A stretch of 64,000 bases of DNA from Ruminococcus sp. YE71 (lineage in GTDB: Bacteria; Bacillota; Clostridia; Oscillospirales; Ruminococcaceae): NCBI RefSeq assembly GCF_900119155.1, contig NZ_FPIR01000020.1, positions 1 to 64,000 of the forward strand, in the 5' to 3' direction. The translations under genes and the position numbers were made by a program. Numbering within the stretch: position 1 is the first letter of the stretch; every line of letters begins with the position of its first letter. Of this stretch, positions 56,220 through 63,801 are shown one piece after another. The notes under the pieces are model-generated. The model was not told the origin of the DNA. It made no database searches and saw only the letters and a program-made list of their open reading frames with translations.

Positions 56220-57143
56220 TCAAAAATCATTTTTCACAAAATCCGCATAGGAAGGCGGATTGTCCGACAGTCCGTATTCCTTGACCTTCTCGGCAAGCTC
56301 GTTGTAGGCTTCCTCGGTGATGTCAAGATCGTTGTAGGATATCCATTGGAGAGAGGTGTCAAGTACCTCGTCCGACTGGTTGAGATACTTTTTCGCAGTC
56401 TGCTTGGCGGTTTCCTTATCGAGCGAGTTTCCTGCTGTCTTGTAGCTCGCGACAAAGGACTTCGCATCGTCATAGCGTTCGTCGATGAACTTGTCGGTAA
56501 GCACCAGACCGCAGCAGAGAGAATCCTCCCAGAGTTCCTCCGAAGTGAAAAGCACCTTGCCGACGCCGAGGTCAACACCCATCGCGCCGAAAGGCTCGGC
56601 GACGCAGTAACCGTCTATCTGACCGCTTGCAAGCGCCGACGGCATTTCGGTAGGCGCAAGCTCGGTTATATTCAGGTCGTCAACTTTAAGTCCTGCGGTC
56701 GCAAGCGCGTCGTTGAGCAGTATGTTGTGTGACGACTGTCTGTGAGGGATAGCAAAGGTCTTGCCTTTAAGGTCGGCAGCAGAGCTGATATCGTTCGAGA
56801 CGATTATCACGTTTCCGTCATGGTGTCCCAGAGCGACCGCTTTAAGTCCGACACCTTCCTCCTTGGATTTCATCGCAAGCTCAATAAGCACCGAAGCGCC
56901 GTCAACTCTGTTTGAATTGAGTGCATCGAGCAGTTCTGCCCATGAACCGTACTTTACAAGCTCGACCTTCAGACCCGACTGCTTTTCAAGCTCCTCAGCC
57001 TCTTCCAGAACAGCGAGCGAATGTGTGATCGGTAAATATGCGATCTTTACCGTGTTTTCATCGCTTTTTTCGGTTTTTCCGCAGGATGAAGCCGATAATG
57101 CCAGTGTGAACGAGAGTGCCAGTGCCAATAATCTTTTTTTCAT
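56220..57143 (-). CDS. ABC transporter substrate-binding lipoprotein
   Basis: 307 residues from ATG 57143 (MKKRLLAL). A lipoprotein signal ends SASSC (about residue 20). The mature part has the two-lobe layout of NMT1/SsuA-type binding proteins (LPITHSLAVLEEAEEL; HRQSSHNILL; EPFGAMG). Known relatives bind nitrate, bicarbonate, sulfonates or thiamine precursors. The substrate is unknown here; neighbours suggest a compound linked to the CooS homologue. Confidence 0.87.
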   Translation of the reverse strand: MKKRLLALALSFTLALSASSCGKTEKSDENTVKIAYLPITHSLAVLEEAEELEKQSGLKVELVKYGSWAELLDALNSNRVDGASVLIELAMKSKEEGVGLKAVALGHHDGNVIIVSNDISSAADLKGKTFAIPHRQSSHNILLNDALATAGLKVDDLNITELAPTEMPSALASGQIDGYCVAEPFGAMGVDLGVGKVLFTSEELWEDSLCCGLVLTDKFIDERYDDAKSFVASYKTAGNSLDKETAKQTAKKYLNQSDEVLDTSLQWISYNDLDITEEAYNELAEKVKEYGLSDNPPSYADFVKNDF

Positions 57144-57232
57144 ATAAATTCTTCCTTCCGTGATCAGAGAATACAATATAACATATCTAAATCATTGTTT
57201 TTAAATATATCATATCGACTTAATAGGATTTC

Positions 57233-57261
57233 ATTATACACTAAAAATTCCTATATGTCAA
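57233..57261 (-). promoter_or_regulatory. Promoter of the ABC transporter operon
   Basis: Minus strand perfect TTGACA (57256-57261), 17 bases, TATAAT (57233-57238). TTCCTA and TAGGAA flank the -35 box as an inverted repeat and could be an operator. Confidence 0.83.
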
Positions 57262-57536
57262 GTAGGAAAAGCGGCGCTTTTATAAAATTGTATAAATTGC
57301 TTTAAATATCCAAGGAAATGCGTTTCTTTTATACAAAATATGCAAATGCTGAAAGAGGGGACAACTCGAACAGAAGATCGATGAGTGCTGTGAGTACGAC
57401 CGTGTGAGCAAGTAACGCCGCAAAAGCCGCAGACGAAATCTGCGGCTCGATACATATGCGAGAATTTCAGCTTGTCGGAAGCATTAACATCATGGGTATC
57501 TGACTTCTAAGAGAAAAAACAGATTATCAAACAAAA

Positions 57537-57567
57537 AAACCTCGTAAACAACACGTTTACGAGGTTT
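57537..57567 (-). terminator. Terminator downstream of the tRNA-Leu fragment
   Basis: Perfect 13-bp stem AAACCTCGTAAAC / GTTTACGAGGTTT with a five-base loop; on the minus strand it is followed by seven T. A second small palindrome (GTCTGAAC / GTTCAGAC, 57570-57587) lies between it and the tRNA fragment. The rest of 57270-57536 holds only a possible protein tail (ERGQLEQKIDECC.., 57352-57412, plus strand). Confidence 0.85.
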
Positions 57568-57589
57568 GGGTCTGAACTTGTTCAGACGG

Positions 57590-57645
57590 TAGTGCAGGTG
57601 AAGGGACTTGAACCCATACGACCTTGCGATCACTAGCACCTGAGG
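57590..57645 (-). tRNA. 3' fragment of tRNA-Leu (CAG), attachment-site scar
   Basis: Read on the minus strand: CCTCAGGTGCTAGTG (anticodon loop and 3' anticodon stem), a variable arm GATCGCAAGGTC, a T arm GGGTTCAAGTCCC and the 3' acceptor strand CACCTGC-A-CTA. The 5' half (acceptor, D arm, 5' anticodon stem) is missing: upstream sequence is unrelated. The break at the anticodon loop is where many tyrosine integrases cut. The CCA end is changed to CTA and one T-stem pair is lost, as expected for a non-functional copy. It marks one border of an integrated element that continues to higher coordinates. Confidence 0.75.
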
Positions 57646-57676
57646 GTGGTGTAACGACAGGGTGTTTATCACAAAT

Positions 57677-57706
57677 GCGGCATACCCGACGAGGCAGGTA
57701 TGCCGC
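57677..57706. repeat. GGCATACC hairpin, copy 1
   Basis: Perfect 10-bp stem GCGGCATACC / GGTATGCCGC just after the stop of the XRE gene (minus strand). Copies 2 and 3 are at 58969 and 60727. Confidence 0.75.
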
Positions 57707-57711
57707 AAGCA

Positions 57712-58860
57712 TCAATATAGATTCCTAATTCTTTCCTTGACTTTTTCAAATCTCTCATTACCGTTAAGCGCCGAATAGCACTCCTTGCTCAGCATATTCT
57801 CAAGAATTATCTGCGCATGCGAACGTGAATCTGCGGTGTGCCATTTCGTATCTCCTACAGAACCCCTGACAAGCGGTGAGGTGTAGGTATACTTTTCGGG
57901 CAGAGCATAGAATTTTTCAAGATAATCGCAAGCCTTTTCGCTGTAAGCAAGAGCTTCATCAAGTCTGTCGAGCGAGATCAAGTCGGGGACTATCTGCGAA
58001 AAATACTCTATGGGAAGTGTGCGGTAAAAAAGCCCGTGGTCGTCCTCATTAAAGATCAGCGCCTCGATGTCCTCTATCACCTGCATGTACTTTATCCGTT
58101 CCTCAGCGGAAAAGTATGGCGCGCATTTTTCATCTTCACTTTCTATATCCCATTCATCGCCGTTTTTTATCATTCGCCAGATGTTCCACTGCAAAGACCC
58201 TGCTGAGGAACGAATTCGTCTGCCAAGATAATCGAGCCGCTCTTCGCCGCGCAATGCCCAGATCATATATTCCTCTTTGCAGAACATCTCGCTGGGGAGA
58301 CTCTCAAATATCGCCTTGCCCTTTTCCAGGTCGTGCATATTGTCGCAGTAGTGAAAGCCAAGTCTCGCTTTAACTTCTATGCGGATATTATCGTCAGTAC
58401 AGCCCTTTAGGATATGCTCTCCCAAATCAATTATTTCCTGCTTGTATTTCTCCTGATTTAACTGCCAGTCGGGGATATTTCCCGTATCATCACCCGATAC
58501 GAACAGCGCATACATCAGATTATTCATCAGCTCATAGCTGTGGGGAAACTCCTTTAGTCCCGCTCGGGCGATCTCTATGCAGTCGTTCACTCTGCCGCTT
58601 TTTATTGCCGTTTCAAAGTCGTTCATATACTGCACGTGGAGAGCTTTGCGCTTCTCGCTGTCCACACCCAGCAGAGTTTCAATGCTCACACCGAAATACT
58701 CCGCAATTATCGGCAGAAGTGATATATCCGGGCTTGTCTGACCGTTCTCCCAGCGACTGACTGCCTGTGTCGATACCGAGAAAGCCTCGGCAGCCTGCTC
58801 CTGCATAAGCTCGCGCTCACGGCGCAGCTTCTTGAATACTTCGCTGAAATTTATGTTCAT
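57712..58860 (-). CDS. XRE-family regulator with TPR-like C-terminus
   Basis: 382 residues. A helix-turn-helix (about 5-65; LRRERELMQEQAAEAFSVSTQAVSRWENG) is followed by about 300 residues of alpha-helical repeats (TPR-like, e.g. CIEIARAGLKEFPHSYELMNNLMYALF). This layout occurs in peptide-responsive and phage-type regulators. GTTACCTCC on the plus strand is the complement of its GGAGGTAAC ribosome site. First gene inside the putative integrated element. Confidence 0.85.
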   Translation of the reverse strand: MNINFSEVFKKLRRERELMQEQAAEAFSVSTQAVSRWENGQTSPDISLLPIIAEYFGVSIETLLGVDSEKRKALHVQYMNDFETAIKSGRVNDCIEIARAGLKEFPHSYELMNNLMYALFVSGDDTGNIPDWQLNQEKYKQEIIDLGEHILKGCTDDNIRIEVKARLGFHYCDNMHDLEKGKAIFESLPSEMFCKEEYMIWALRGEERLDYLGRRIRSSAGSLQWNIWRMIKNGDEWDIESEDEKCAPYFSAEERIKYMQVIEDIEALIFNEDDHGLFYRTLPIEYFSQIVPDLISLDRLDEALAYSEKACDYLEKFYALPEKYTYTSPLVRGSVGDTKWHTADSRSHAQIILENMLSKECYSALNGNERFEKVKERIRNLY

Positions 58861-58901
58861 AAGTGTTACCTCCGTGTGTTTATTCCGACGTCGTTGATAT
58901 T

Positions 58902-58929
58902 ATTATAACACATTTTGGGCGAAGGTCAA
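58902..58929 (-). promoter_or_regulatory. Promoter of the XRE gene
   Basis: Minus strand TTGACC (58924-58929), 16 bases, extended -10 TGTTATAAT with TATAAT at 58902-58907. Confidence 0.75.
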
Positions 58930-58968
58930 TCACTTATTTGATGATAAAAATTCAACTAAAGTGAAAAT

Positions 58969-58997
58969 CGGCATACCCACACAAGGTAGGTATGCCG
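58969..58997. repeat. GGCATACC hairpin, copy 2
   Basis: 9-bp stem CGGCATACC / GGTATGCCG, just after the stop of the long sigma-factor gene. Confidence 0.75.
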
Positions 58998-59006
58998 CAT
59001 TCATTA

Positions 59007-60629
59007 TTATTTATTTGCCGGAAACAGCACAGAAAATACGCTCTTTTTCTGAATGTCTGCAAGCGGCTCCAGCTGACCGCTTTCAAGCAGCTTTTCGATC
59101 ACTCTGGGCAGCATGGTCATAGCGCCAAGGATATTGGTGTAAAACTCTCTGATAAGACCGTGCATATGCTTTGGGTGTTTTTTGAGATTGAATTCAATGA
59201 ATTTCTTATCGACTTCGGTACACATAGCCCTTATCTCTTCGGGAACGACGATCTTATCATCACAATATGTGTACAAAATATCGGATAGTTTATCCGTATC
59301 TGTCCTTACAATCACGGGCTGGGGTCTGTCCTCAAAAACATAGCCCTTGTCAATGAGCCTTTTGTATTCATCGGGTGAGAGACTCTCCTTTCCCCGGTTG
59401 ATGAATTTTGTCAGCGAGTCCCAGTCGGTATCAAGATTATCACGCCAGCGCCCCTGCCTGTCGGCATAGCAGCAGTCCACCTGAAGGCTTGCGTTTCTGG
59501 TCGGGAGGTCTCCGTCTATGCTCCCCCTTGTCATATCACCGCAGCTCCAGTATTTGTATTCCTTCGGCTTGAAGCTGCCGTCTGCAACGCCTGCATATGC
59601 CACGAAACAGCCGCCGTCGGGGCGTTCAACTGCATACCTGCTCACATCGCTACTGTTTATCCTCAGCTTTCTTATGGCTAACATCACAAGGCTGTACTTC
59701 ATAAAGTTCAGATCATCACCGTCGCAGGTCATTCCCCAGCGGTCAGGTGATGTCTCGAAATTGGCAAAGATCTTCGGGATATACTTTTCTGCAAGCACGC
59801 TCGCCGCCTCATCAAATATCCTGTCACGCTCTTCGTCGCCATCTGTATCACGCAGATCGTCGATCAGCATATTGGTGCGGTACTTTGGGTTGCTTGAATT
59901 ATCCAGCTTGTCGATAAACCCGAACCTGACCAGCGCCACAAGCTGATCGCATACATACACCTGCGGAACACCTATCTCACGGGATATTTCCTCCAAGGTT
60001 TTCGGCTCGTGATAGCAAGCCCATGCGATGTTCATCTTGATAGCTGAGTCAAAAATATCGGCGGTATCACCCTTGCTGCCTGTGTAACCGTTGTGCCCCA
60101 TATCGGTAAAATATATCGGGTTGATCTCTAAGTTCTTTTCGATGTTCATTTCAATTCCCTCTTTCAGCTTTTCTCTTGCGTCAGACAAGTGCCATTTTAC
60201 GGTACCGGCGGATATTTCAAGCCTTTTTGCGATTTCGGCAACAGTCAGCTTGTCATAATAGTGCATATAGATGACAGCCCTCTGCCGCCCCGAAAGATAG
60301 CCTATCTCGCGCCTTAAAAGCTGCTGCATTGCAAGCTCGTCCTCGCTGTTATCCTCGGGGGCGGCTATCTCCATATTGCTTATGTCCTCAAACTGTCTGC
60401 CCGTTTCGAGCTTATGTACGAACTTTGCCCATACGTTTCCGGCTATCCTGTAAACATAGCCGTCAAGGTTGGCGATATCTCCGCGCTTCAGAAAAGCGCT
60501 GTACACCTCACACATTATGTCAGATGCAAGCTCTTGTGCCTGATCTACATTCCTTGTCTTGTCAAGCGCAAAGCCGAATATCCTGTCTCGGTACTCAAAT
60601 ATTGTCTTGTCTGCTGTTTTCTTATCCAT
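59007..60629 (-). CDS. ECF-type sigma factor with long C-terminal extension
   Basis: 540 residues, more than three times a plain ECF sigma. Region 2 (about 10-80) and region 4 (about 105-160; LTVAEIAKRLEISAGTVKWHLSDAREKL) are intact. The extension (about 165-540) starts with a winged-helix-like part (EEISREIGVPQVYVCDQLVALVRFGFI) and goes on with a mixed region I do not recognise. No membrane segment and no separate anti-sigma gene: the extension may act as built-in sensor. TCCGGAGGG precedes the ATG. Confidence 0.83.
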   Translation of the reverse strand: MDKKTADKTIFEYRDRIFGFALDKTRNVDQAQELASDIMCEVYSAFLKRGDIANLDGYVYRIAGNVWAKFVHKLETGRQFEDISNMEIAAPEDNSEDELAMQQLLRREIGYLSGRQRAVIYMHYYDKLTVAEIAKRLEISAGTVKWHLSDAREKLKEGIEMNIEKNLEINPIYFTDMGHNGYTGSKGDTADIFDSAIKMNIAWACYHEPKTLEEISREIGVPQVYVCDQLVALVRFGFIDKLDNSSNPKYRTNMLIDDLRDTDGDEERDRIFDEAASVLAEKYIPKIFANFETSPDRWGMTCDGDDLNFMKYSLVMLAIRKLRINSSDVSRYAVERPDGGCFVAYAGVADGSFKPKEYKYWSCGDMTRGSIDGDLPTRNASLQVDCCYADRQGRWRDNLDTDWDSLTKFINRGKESLSPDEYKRLIDKGYVFEDRPQPVIVRTDTDKLSDILYTYCDDKIVVPEEIRAMCTEVDKKFIEFNLKKHPKHMHGLIREFYTNILGAMTMLPRVIEKLLESGQLEPLADIQKKSVFSVLFPANK

Positions 60630-60726
60630 TCTGAAAGCCCTCCGGAAGCGTTTTCATATATATAGTGCGGAGAAATCCGAAAAGGTTGGGTGGGTTTTAT
60701 TATATAATAATTTTTTTTCAAGAAAA

Positions 60727-60755
60727 CGGCATACCCAAATAAGGCAGGTATGCCG
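60727..60755. repeat. GGCATACC hairpin, copy 3
   Basis: 9-bp stem CGGCATACC / GGTATGCCG downstream of the broken gene at 60772-60945 (minus strand). Confidence 0.75.
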
Positions 60756-60771
60756 AAATCACTTAATCTTT

Positions 60772-60945
60772 TCAGACCCAATATATCTCATAGCTTTCTG
60801 CCGTAGTTGACTTCGGCACATAACCGCTCTTGCCAAGCACATTCGCCTTATCAGCAGTATCTCACTGCTCATGTTGGTAATATCATCACGCTTCACCGAT
60901 TCATAGGCGGGCAAAAGCAGCACCTCGTTATTTTCATAACCGTCC
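60772..60945 (-). pseudogene. Broken C-terminal gene fragment
   Basis: Minus strand reads GYENNEVLLLPAYESVKRDD and ..MSSEILL, then needs a one-base shift to continue as DKANVLGKSGYVPKSTTAES and YEIYWV-stop. Both parts have normal codon use, so this is a frameshifted tail of a larger protein. It starts inside the last codons of the ASCH gene. The parent family is not recognised. Confidence 0.5.
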
Positions 60946-61278
60946 GATCTCTATTCCCACGACCCCATATTCCTGCTGACGTTCTCTGGAATAATATGCT
61001 TCCATATCCTTTGGCGCTGCGGTCTGAACAGTCTGCTCATTGTACCCGCATTTCAGCAGCGGCAATTTGTCATACAGCGCTTCAAACGAATCAAAAATGT
61101 GAAGCCCTACAACCTTGACTTCAAGCGTTTCATCGTTGCTGTTGTTATTGGTAAAAATGATCGTATCGCCAATTTTGATCTTTCTGCGCTTTTCATCGTA
61201 CAGACGCAGCTCGATGGTCTTTGTGCCGTTTCTGATGTTTTCAAACGGGGACGGGTTCAGGTTCATTTTGTGTGTCAT
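60934..61278 (-). CDS. ASCH-domain protein
   Basis: 114 residues. LRLYDEKRRKIKIGDTIIFTN is the core of ASCH domains (PUA-like fold), which bind RNA or act as N4-acetylcytidine amidohydrolases. The expected short length and strand order fit. ATG 61278 overlaps the stop of a small upstream frame, with GGAG 8 bases before it. Confidence 0.8.
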   Translation of the reverse strand: MTHKMNLNPSPFENIRNGTKTIELRLYDEKRRKIKIGDTIIFTNNNSNDETLEVKVVGLHIFDSFEALYDKLPLLKCGYNEQTVQTAAPKDMEAYYSRERQQEYGVVGIEIGRL

Positions 61279-61370
61279 ATCAGTTTCTCCAGTTCCTCAA
61301 GCAGCCTGCGTTTCATATCGGCAAGCTGTTCCTTGCTCGGTCTGTTGTCATCGGAATACATATTCTCCAT
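61275..61370 (-). CDS. Small protein translated ahead of the ASCH gene
   Basis: 31 residues, MENMYSDDNRPSKEQLADMK and RRLLEELEKLI. The frame stays open upstream to about 61420 (reading DIENYGNNGRGPVWWYP) but has no clear start there. The stop overlaps the ASCH start (ATGA), a sign of real translation. Could also be the end of a truncated gene. Confidence 0.4.
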   Translation of the reverse strand: MENMYSDDNRPSKEQLADMKRRLLEELEKLI

Positions 61371-61434
61371 AGGATACCACCAGACAGGACCTCTGCCATT
61401 GTTGCCATAGTTCTCAATATCTCCGCTTACAATT

Positions 61435-61463
61435 ATTATAGCACACCGCGAACGTCAAATCAA
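61435..61463 (-). promoter_or_regulatory. Promoter of the small ORF-ASCH unit
   Basis: Minus strand TTGATT (61458-61463), 17 bases, TGCTATAAT with TATAAT at 61435-61440. Confidence 0.7.
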
Positions 61464-61472
61464 TAGATAGAG

Positions 61473-61900
61473 AAAAATGTCCTGCAAGATAAAAAATAAA
61501 TGTCCGGCGATTTTATACCTTTTCTGAAAATCGGCACATATAAATAATGTAAAGCGATATTTCCCCGAACAAACCACAAGCGCTCGGGGCACTCTCTATT
61601 TCCATAAATCCGTCTTACAGTGCATACAAGCCGCAAAAAGCCCGCAAAACTGTCGTTTTAGCAGTAATGCGCCCTGGGAAACTGTTCTTACAAAGTGCTT
61701 ACAAATGCCGCCTTGTAATGCGTGTAAAAAATGTCCTGCGGGACGAAAATTAAATGTTCAGACTTTTTATGCCTTTTCTCACAAACTGCACATATAGATA
61801 ATGGAAAGCAAATTTGCCTCGAACACAGCAACGTGTTCGGGGCATTTTTTCGCAGAACTGTTCCTGCAAGGTGCTTTCATCTGCCGTGTAATGCGATTTG
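61473..61900 (+). repeat. Tandem diverged copies of a terminator-bearing leader
   Basis: Two copies about 254 bases apart. Both begin AAAAATGTCCTGC, contain TTTTCT..CACATATA.ATAATG and GTTCGGGGCA-type hairpins, and end near TAATGCG. In copy 2 the hairpin GCCTCGAACAC / GTGTTCGGGGC (61816-61843) is followed by six T, a true terminator; copy 1 has a decayed version (61564-61591). They precede the DUF927 gene and look like duplicated attenuator or copy-control regions. No gene lies in 61450-62017. Confidence 0.6.
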
Positions 61901-62017
61901 TAGGTCGCAGTAATGCGGATGTAATGCGGACGAAAGTGTTCCAAATGCCCGAAAACACTTGCTTTTCTGCGTTTTGTAATACTGTAATACGAAAAGAAAA
62001 ATAAGGAGGTCGATCTA

Positions 62018-63031
62018 TTGAACGAACAAAATTCACGCTACAATGACACGATTTACAACGAACCGTACATTGTCAAGGACGGCTGTCTCTACGAGCAGGT
62101 CACGATCAAAGACCAGCTCGTAGATGTCAAGTTCGCAGACTTTGTGCCGGTGCTGAAAGCAGAGATCACGCACGATGATGGCATTGAACAGCGCAAACTG
62201 TTCCTCATCGCTGCGACGTACAAAACAGGACTGGCGCTGCCGGAGCAGACTGTTTCTGCTGACGAGATGCAGTCGATGAAGTGGCTGCTGCAACGCTGGG
62301 AGCAATACGGCGCCGTCGCCCCGAAGCAAAATGTCCTCGCAAAAGTCTGCCACGCGATCATGCAGACCAAGCAGCCGGTGCGTAACGAAACGGTCTTCTC
62401 GCAGACCGGCTGGCGCAAGATCGACGGCGAGTGGGTGTTCCTGATGCCGCGCCCCGACAATGACCTCACGGTCGAACTGCAAGGCAAGCTGAGAAGTTAC
62501 AACTTCACAAATCCATGCAGCACTGATGGCTTCCTTCACGACTATGAGCAGCTCACCGCGCAAGAAGTCAGCGGACATACAAAAGTGTTTGATAGCGTTC
62601 TACTGCAAAGTTGTTCACTCAACGCGGAGATCATCGTCAACGAGAATCCGACCACGCGTTTCTGTGAGAAGCTGCGGAGTCTCCTCGACAGTGGTCGATG
62701 CTATGTCGAAACTCGCGGTCTCGAAGCGCAGCCGCGACTGAAGAACTGCATCGGCTTGCAGGACAGCGATCACTACTATCTGTTCGCCGACGCAGCGCAT
62801 TCAGAGGTGCGAAAGCTCTGCACCGAGCAGGGTGAGCACTTAACGATAAGCAAAAATGAGCTGCTCCGTCAGCTGCGCAGCGAGGGTCTGCTGCTGTCCC
62901 GAACTAGTCGCAACACTATTTCGATACGCGACAACTCCAACACGGTCGTGAACGTGGCGATGCTCGACAAGCGACAGATAGAACAGCGATTGTCGGGCGA
63001 TTTGTACCCTCCGAGCGATGAGGTCGGGTAA
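62018..63031 (+). CDS. DUF927 protein with internal deletion
   Basis: 337 residues from TTG 62018 (AAGGAGG 8 bases upstream). Residues 15-155 match the N-terminal part of DUF927 proteins (YIVKDGCLYEQ, DDGIEQRKLFLIA, MKWLLQRWEQYG, TVFSQTGWRKIDGEWVFLMP), which occur in phages and integrative elements with primase or helicase genes. Residues 190-325 match the far C-terminal end of such proteins. The ATPase core with Walker motifs that should lie between is absent, and the frame is intact across the junction near 175-190. So it is an in-frame deletion remnant, unlikely to be an active ATPase. Confidence 0.7.
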   Translation: MNEQNSRYNDTIYNEPYIVKDGCLYEQVTIKDQLVDVKFADFVPVLKAEITHDDGIEQRKLFLIAATYKTGLALPEQTVSADEMQSMKWLLQRWEQYGAVAPKQNVLAKVCHAIMQTKQPVRNETVFSQTGWRKIDGEWVFLMPRPDNDLTVELQGKLRSYNFTNPCSTDGFLHDYEQLTAQEVSGHTKVFDSVLLQSCSLNAEIIVNENPTTRFCEKLRSLLDSGRCYVETRGLEAQPRLKNCIGLQDSDHYYLFADAAHSEVRKLCTEQGEHLTISKNELLRQLRSEGLLLSRTSRNTISIRDNSNTVVNVAMLDKRQIEQRLSGDLYPPSDEVG

Positions 63032-63392
63032 ACAGCCGAGCGCCGACGATAAACGCCACACAAGCGATCTGTCGGCGTTTGTGGGCGCGGTACGGCGAAT
63101 GAAAAAATGAACGGAGATGAGCAAAAATGATTCAATAAACGGCAGTCGGCATAATGCACAAACCACCCGGCTCAATGGCAGTGAAATCGCTAATTAGTAG
63201 AGTTGCAGGTTAAAGCAGCGTGAACGCTGCACTCACAGCGGACGGCAAAGCCGACCGCAATTCGAGGGTTTTGTGCAGTATTTCAAGGGGTTGTGGGTTT
63301 GGAATGTGTTACCGCAGGAGGGTAATGCAACAGACTACCGACCGAATTATCAGCGAAAAAGAAAAGTCGGACAGTATTAAGGAGGGATTTCG
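63032..63392 (+). other. Gap without gene in the integrated element
   Basis: No convincing gene. It has a weak GCCGACGATAAACGCC / ATCTGTCGGCGTTT pairing (63043-63082), GCAGCGTGAACGCTGC (63213-63228) as a perfect small palindrome, and an AAGGAGGG ribosome site at 63379-63386 for the next gene. Confidence 0.5.
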
Positions 63393-63799
63393 ATGGCAAA
63401 CAAGGAAAAGCAGGCGGTATGGCTCTATCCCGACACCAAAGAGCTGATGACCACCCACATGGCGGCGGCGAATGCAAAATCGCAGAGCGACTTCATCGAG
63501 AAGGCTATAAAGTTCTACGCAGGCTATCTCGATTGCCGCTCGGACAACATGATGGAATATCTCGGCGCAACTGTGGCGGCTGTCATGGACGGAATCGTCA
63601 AGGGCAGCGAACAGCGCATCAGCAGGGCGTTGTTCAAGCTGGCGGTCGAGTCGGCGATGCAGTCGCATATCATCGCGGCACTCAACGATGTCGATGAGAA
63701 GACAATCGACGACCTGCGCGGATGTGCATCAACGACGTGCGCAAGACCAACGGCATCATCGATTTCAAAAGCGCCTACAGATATCAGAGGGAGGACTGA
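63393..63799 (+). pseudogene. Ribbon-helix-helix-like protein, frameshifted
   Basis: The first 110 residues (KEKQAVWLYPDTKELM; AKSQSDFIEKAIKFYAGYL) look like a ribbon-helix-helix DNA-binding or relaxosome-type protein with a long helical tail. Near 63718-63722 the frame changes: the other frame continues MCINDVRKTNGIIDFKSAYR and YQRED-stop at 63799, which puts the stop two bases before the next ATG. A missing G in CGCGG would explain it. Either a recent mutation or a sequencing error. Confidence 0.65.
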
Positions 63800-63801
63800 A
63801 C

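Noticed and set aside
57258-57455. 65-codon open frame on the minus strand
   Set aside because: It crosses the transporter promoter and has no ribosome site; on the plus strand part of it may be a decayed protein tail instead.
57590-57645. Functional tRNA-Leu gene
   Set aside because: The 5' half is absent and the T stem and CCA end are altered, so it is only a fragment.
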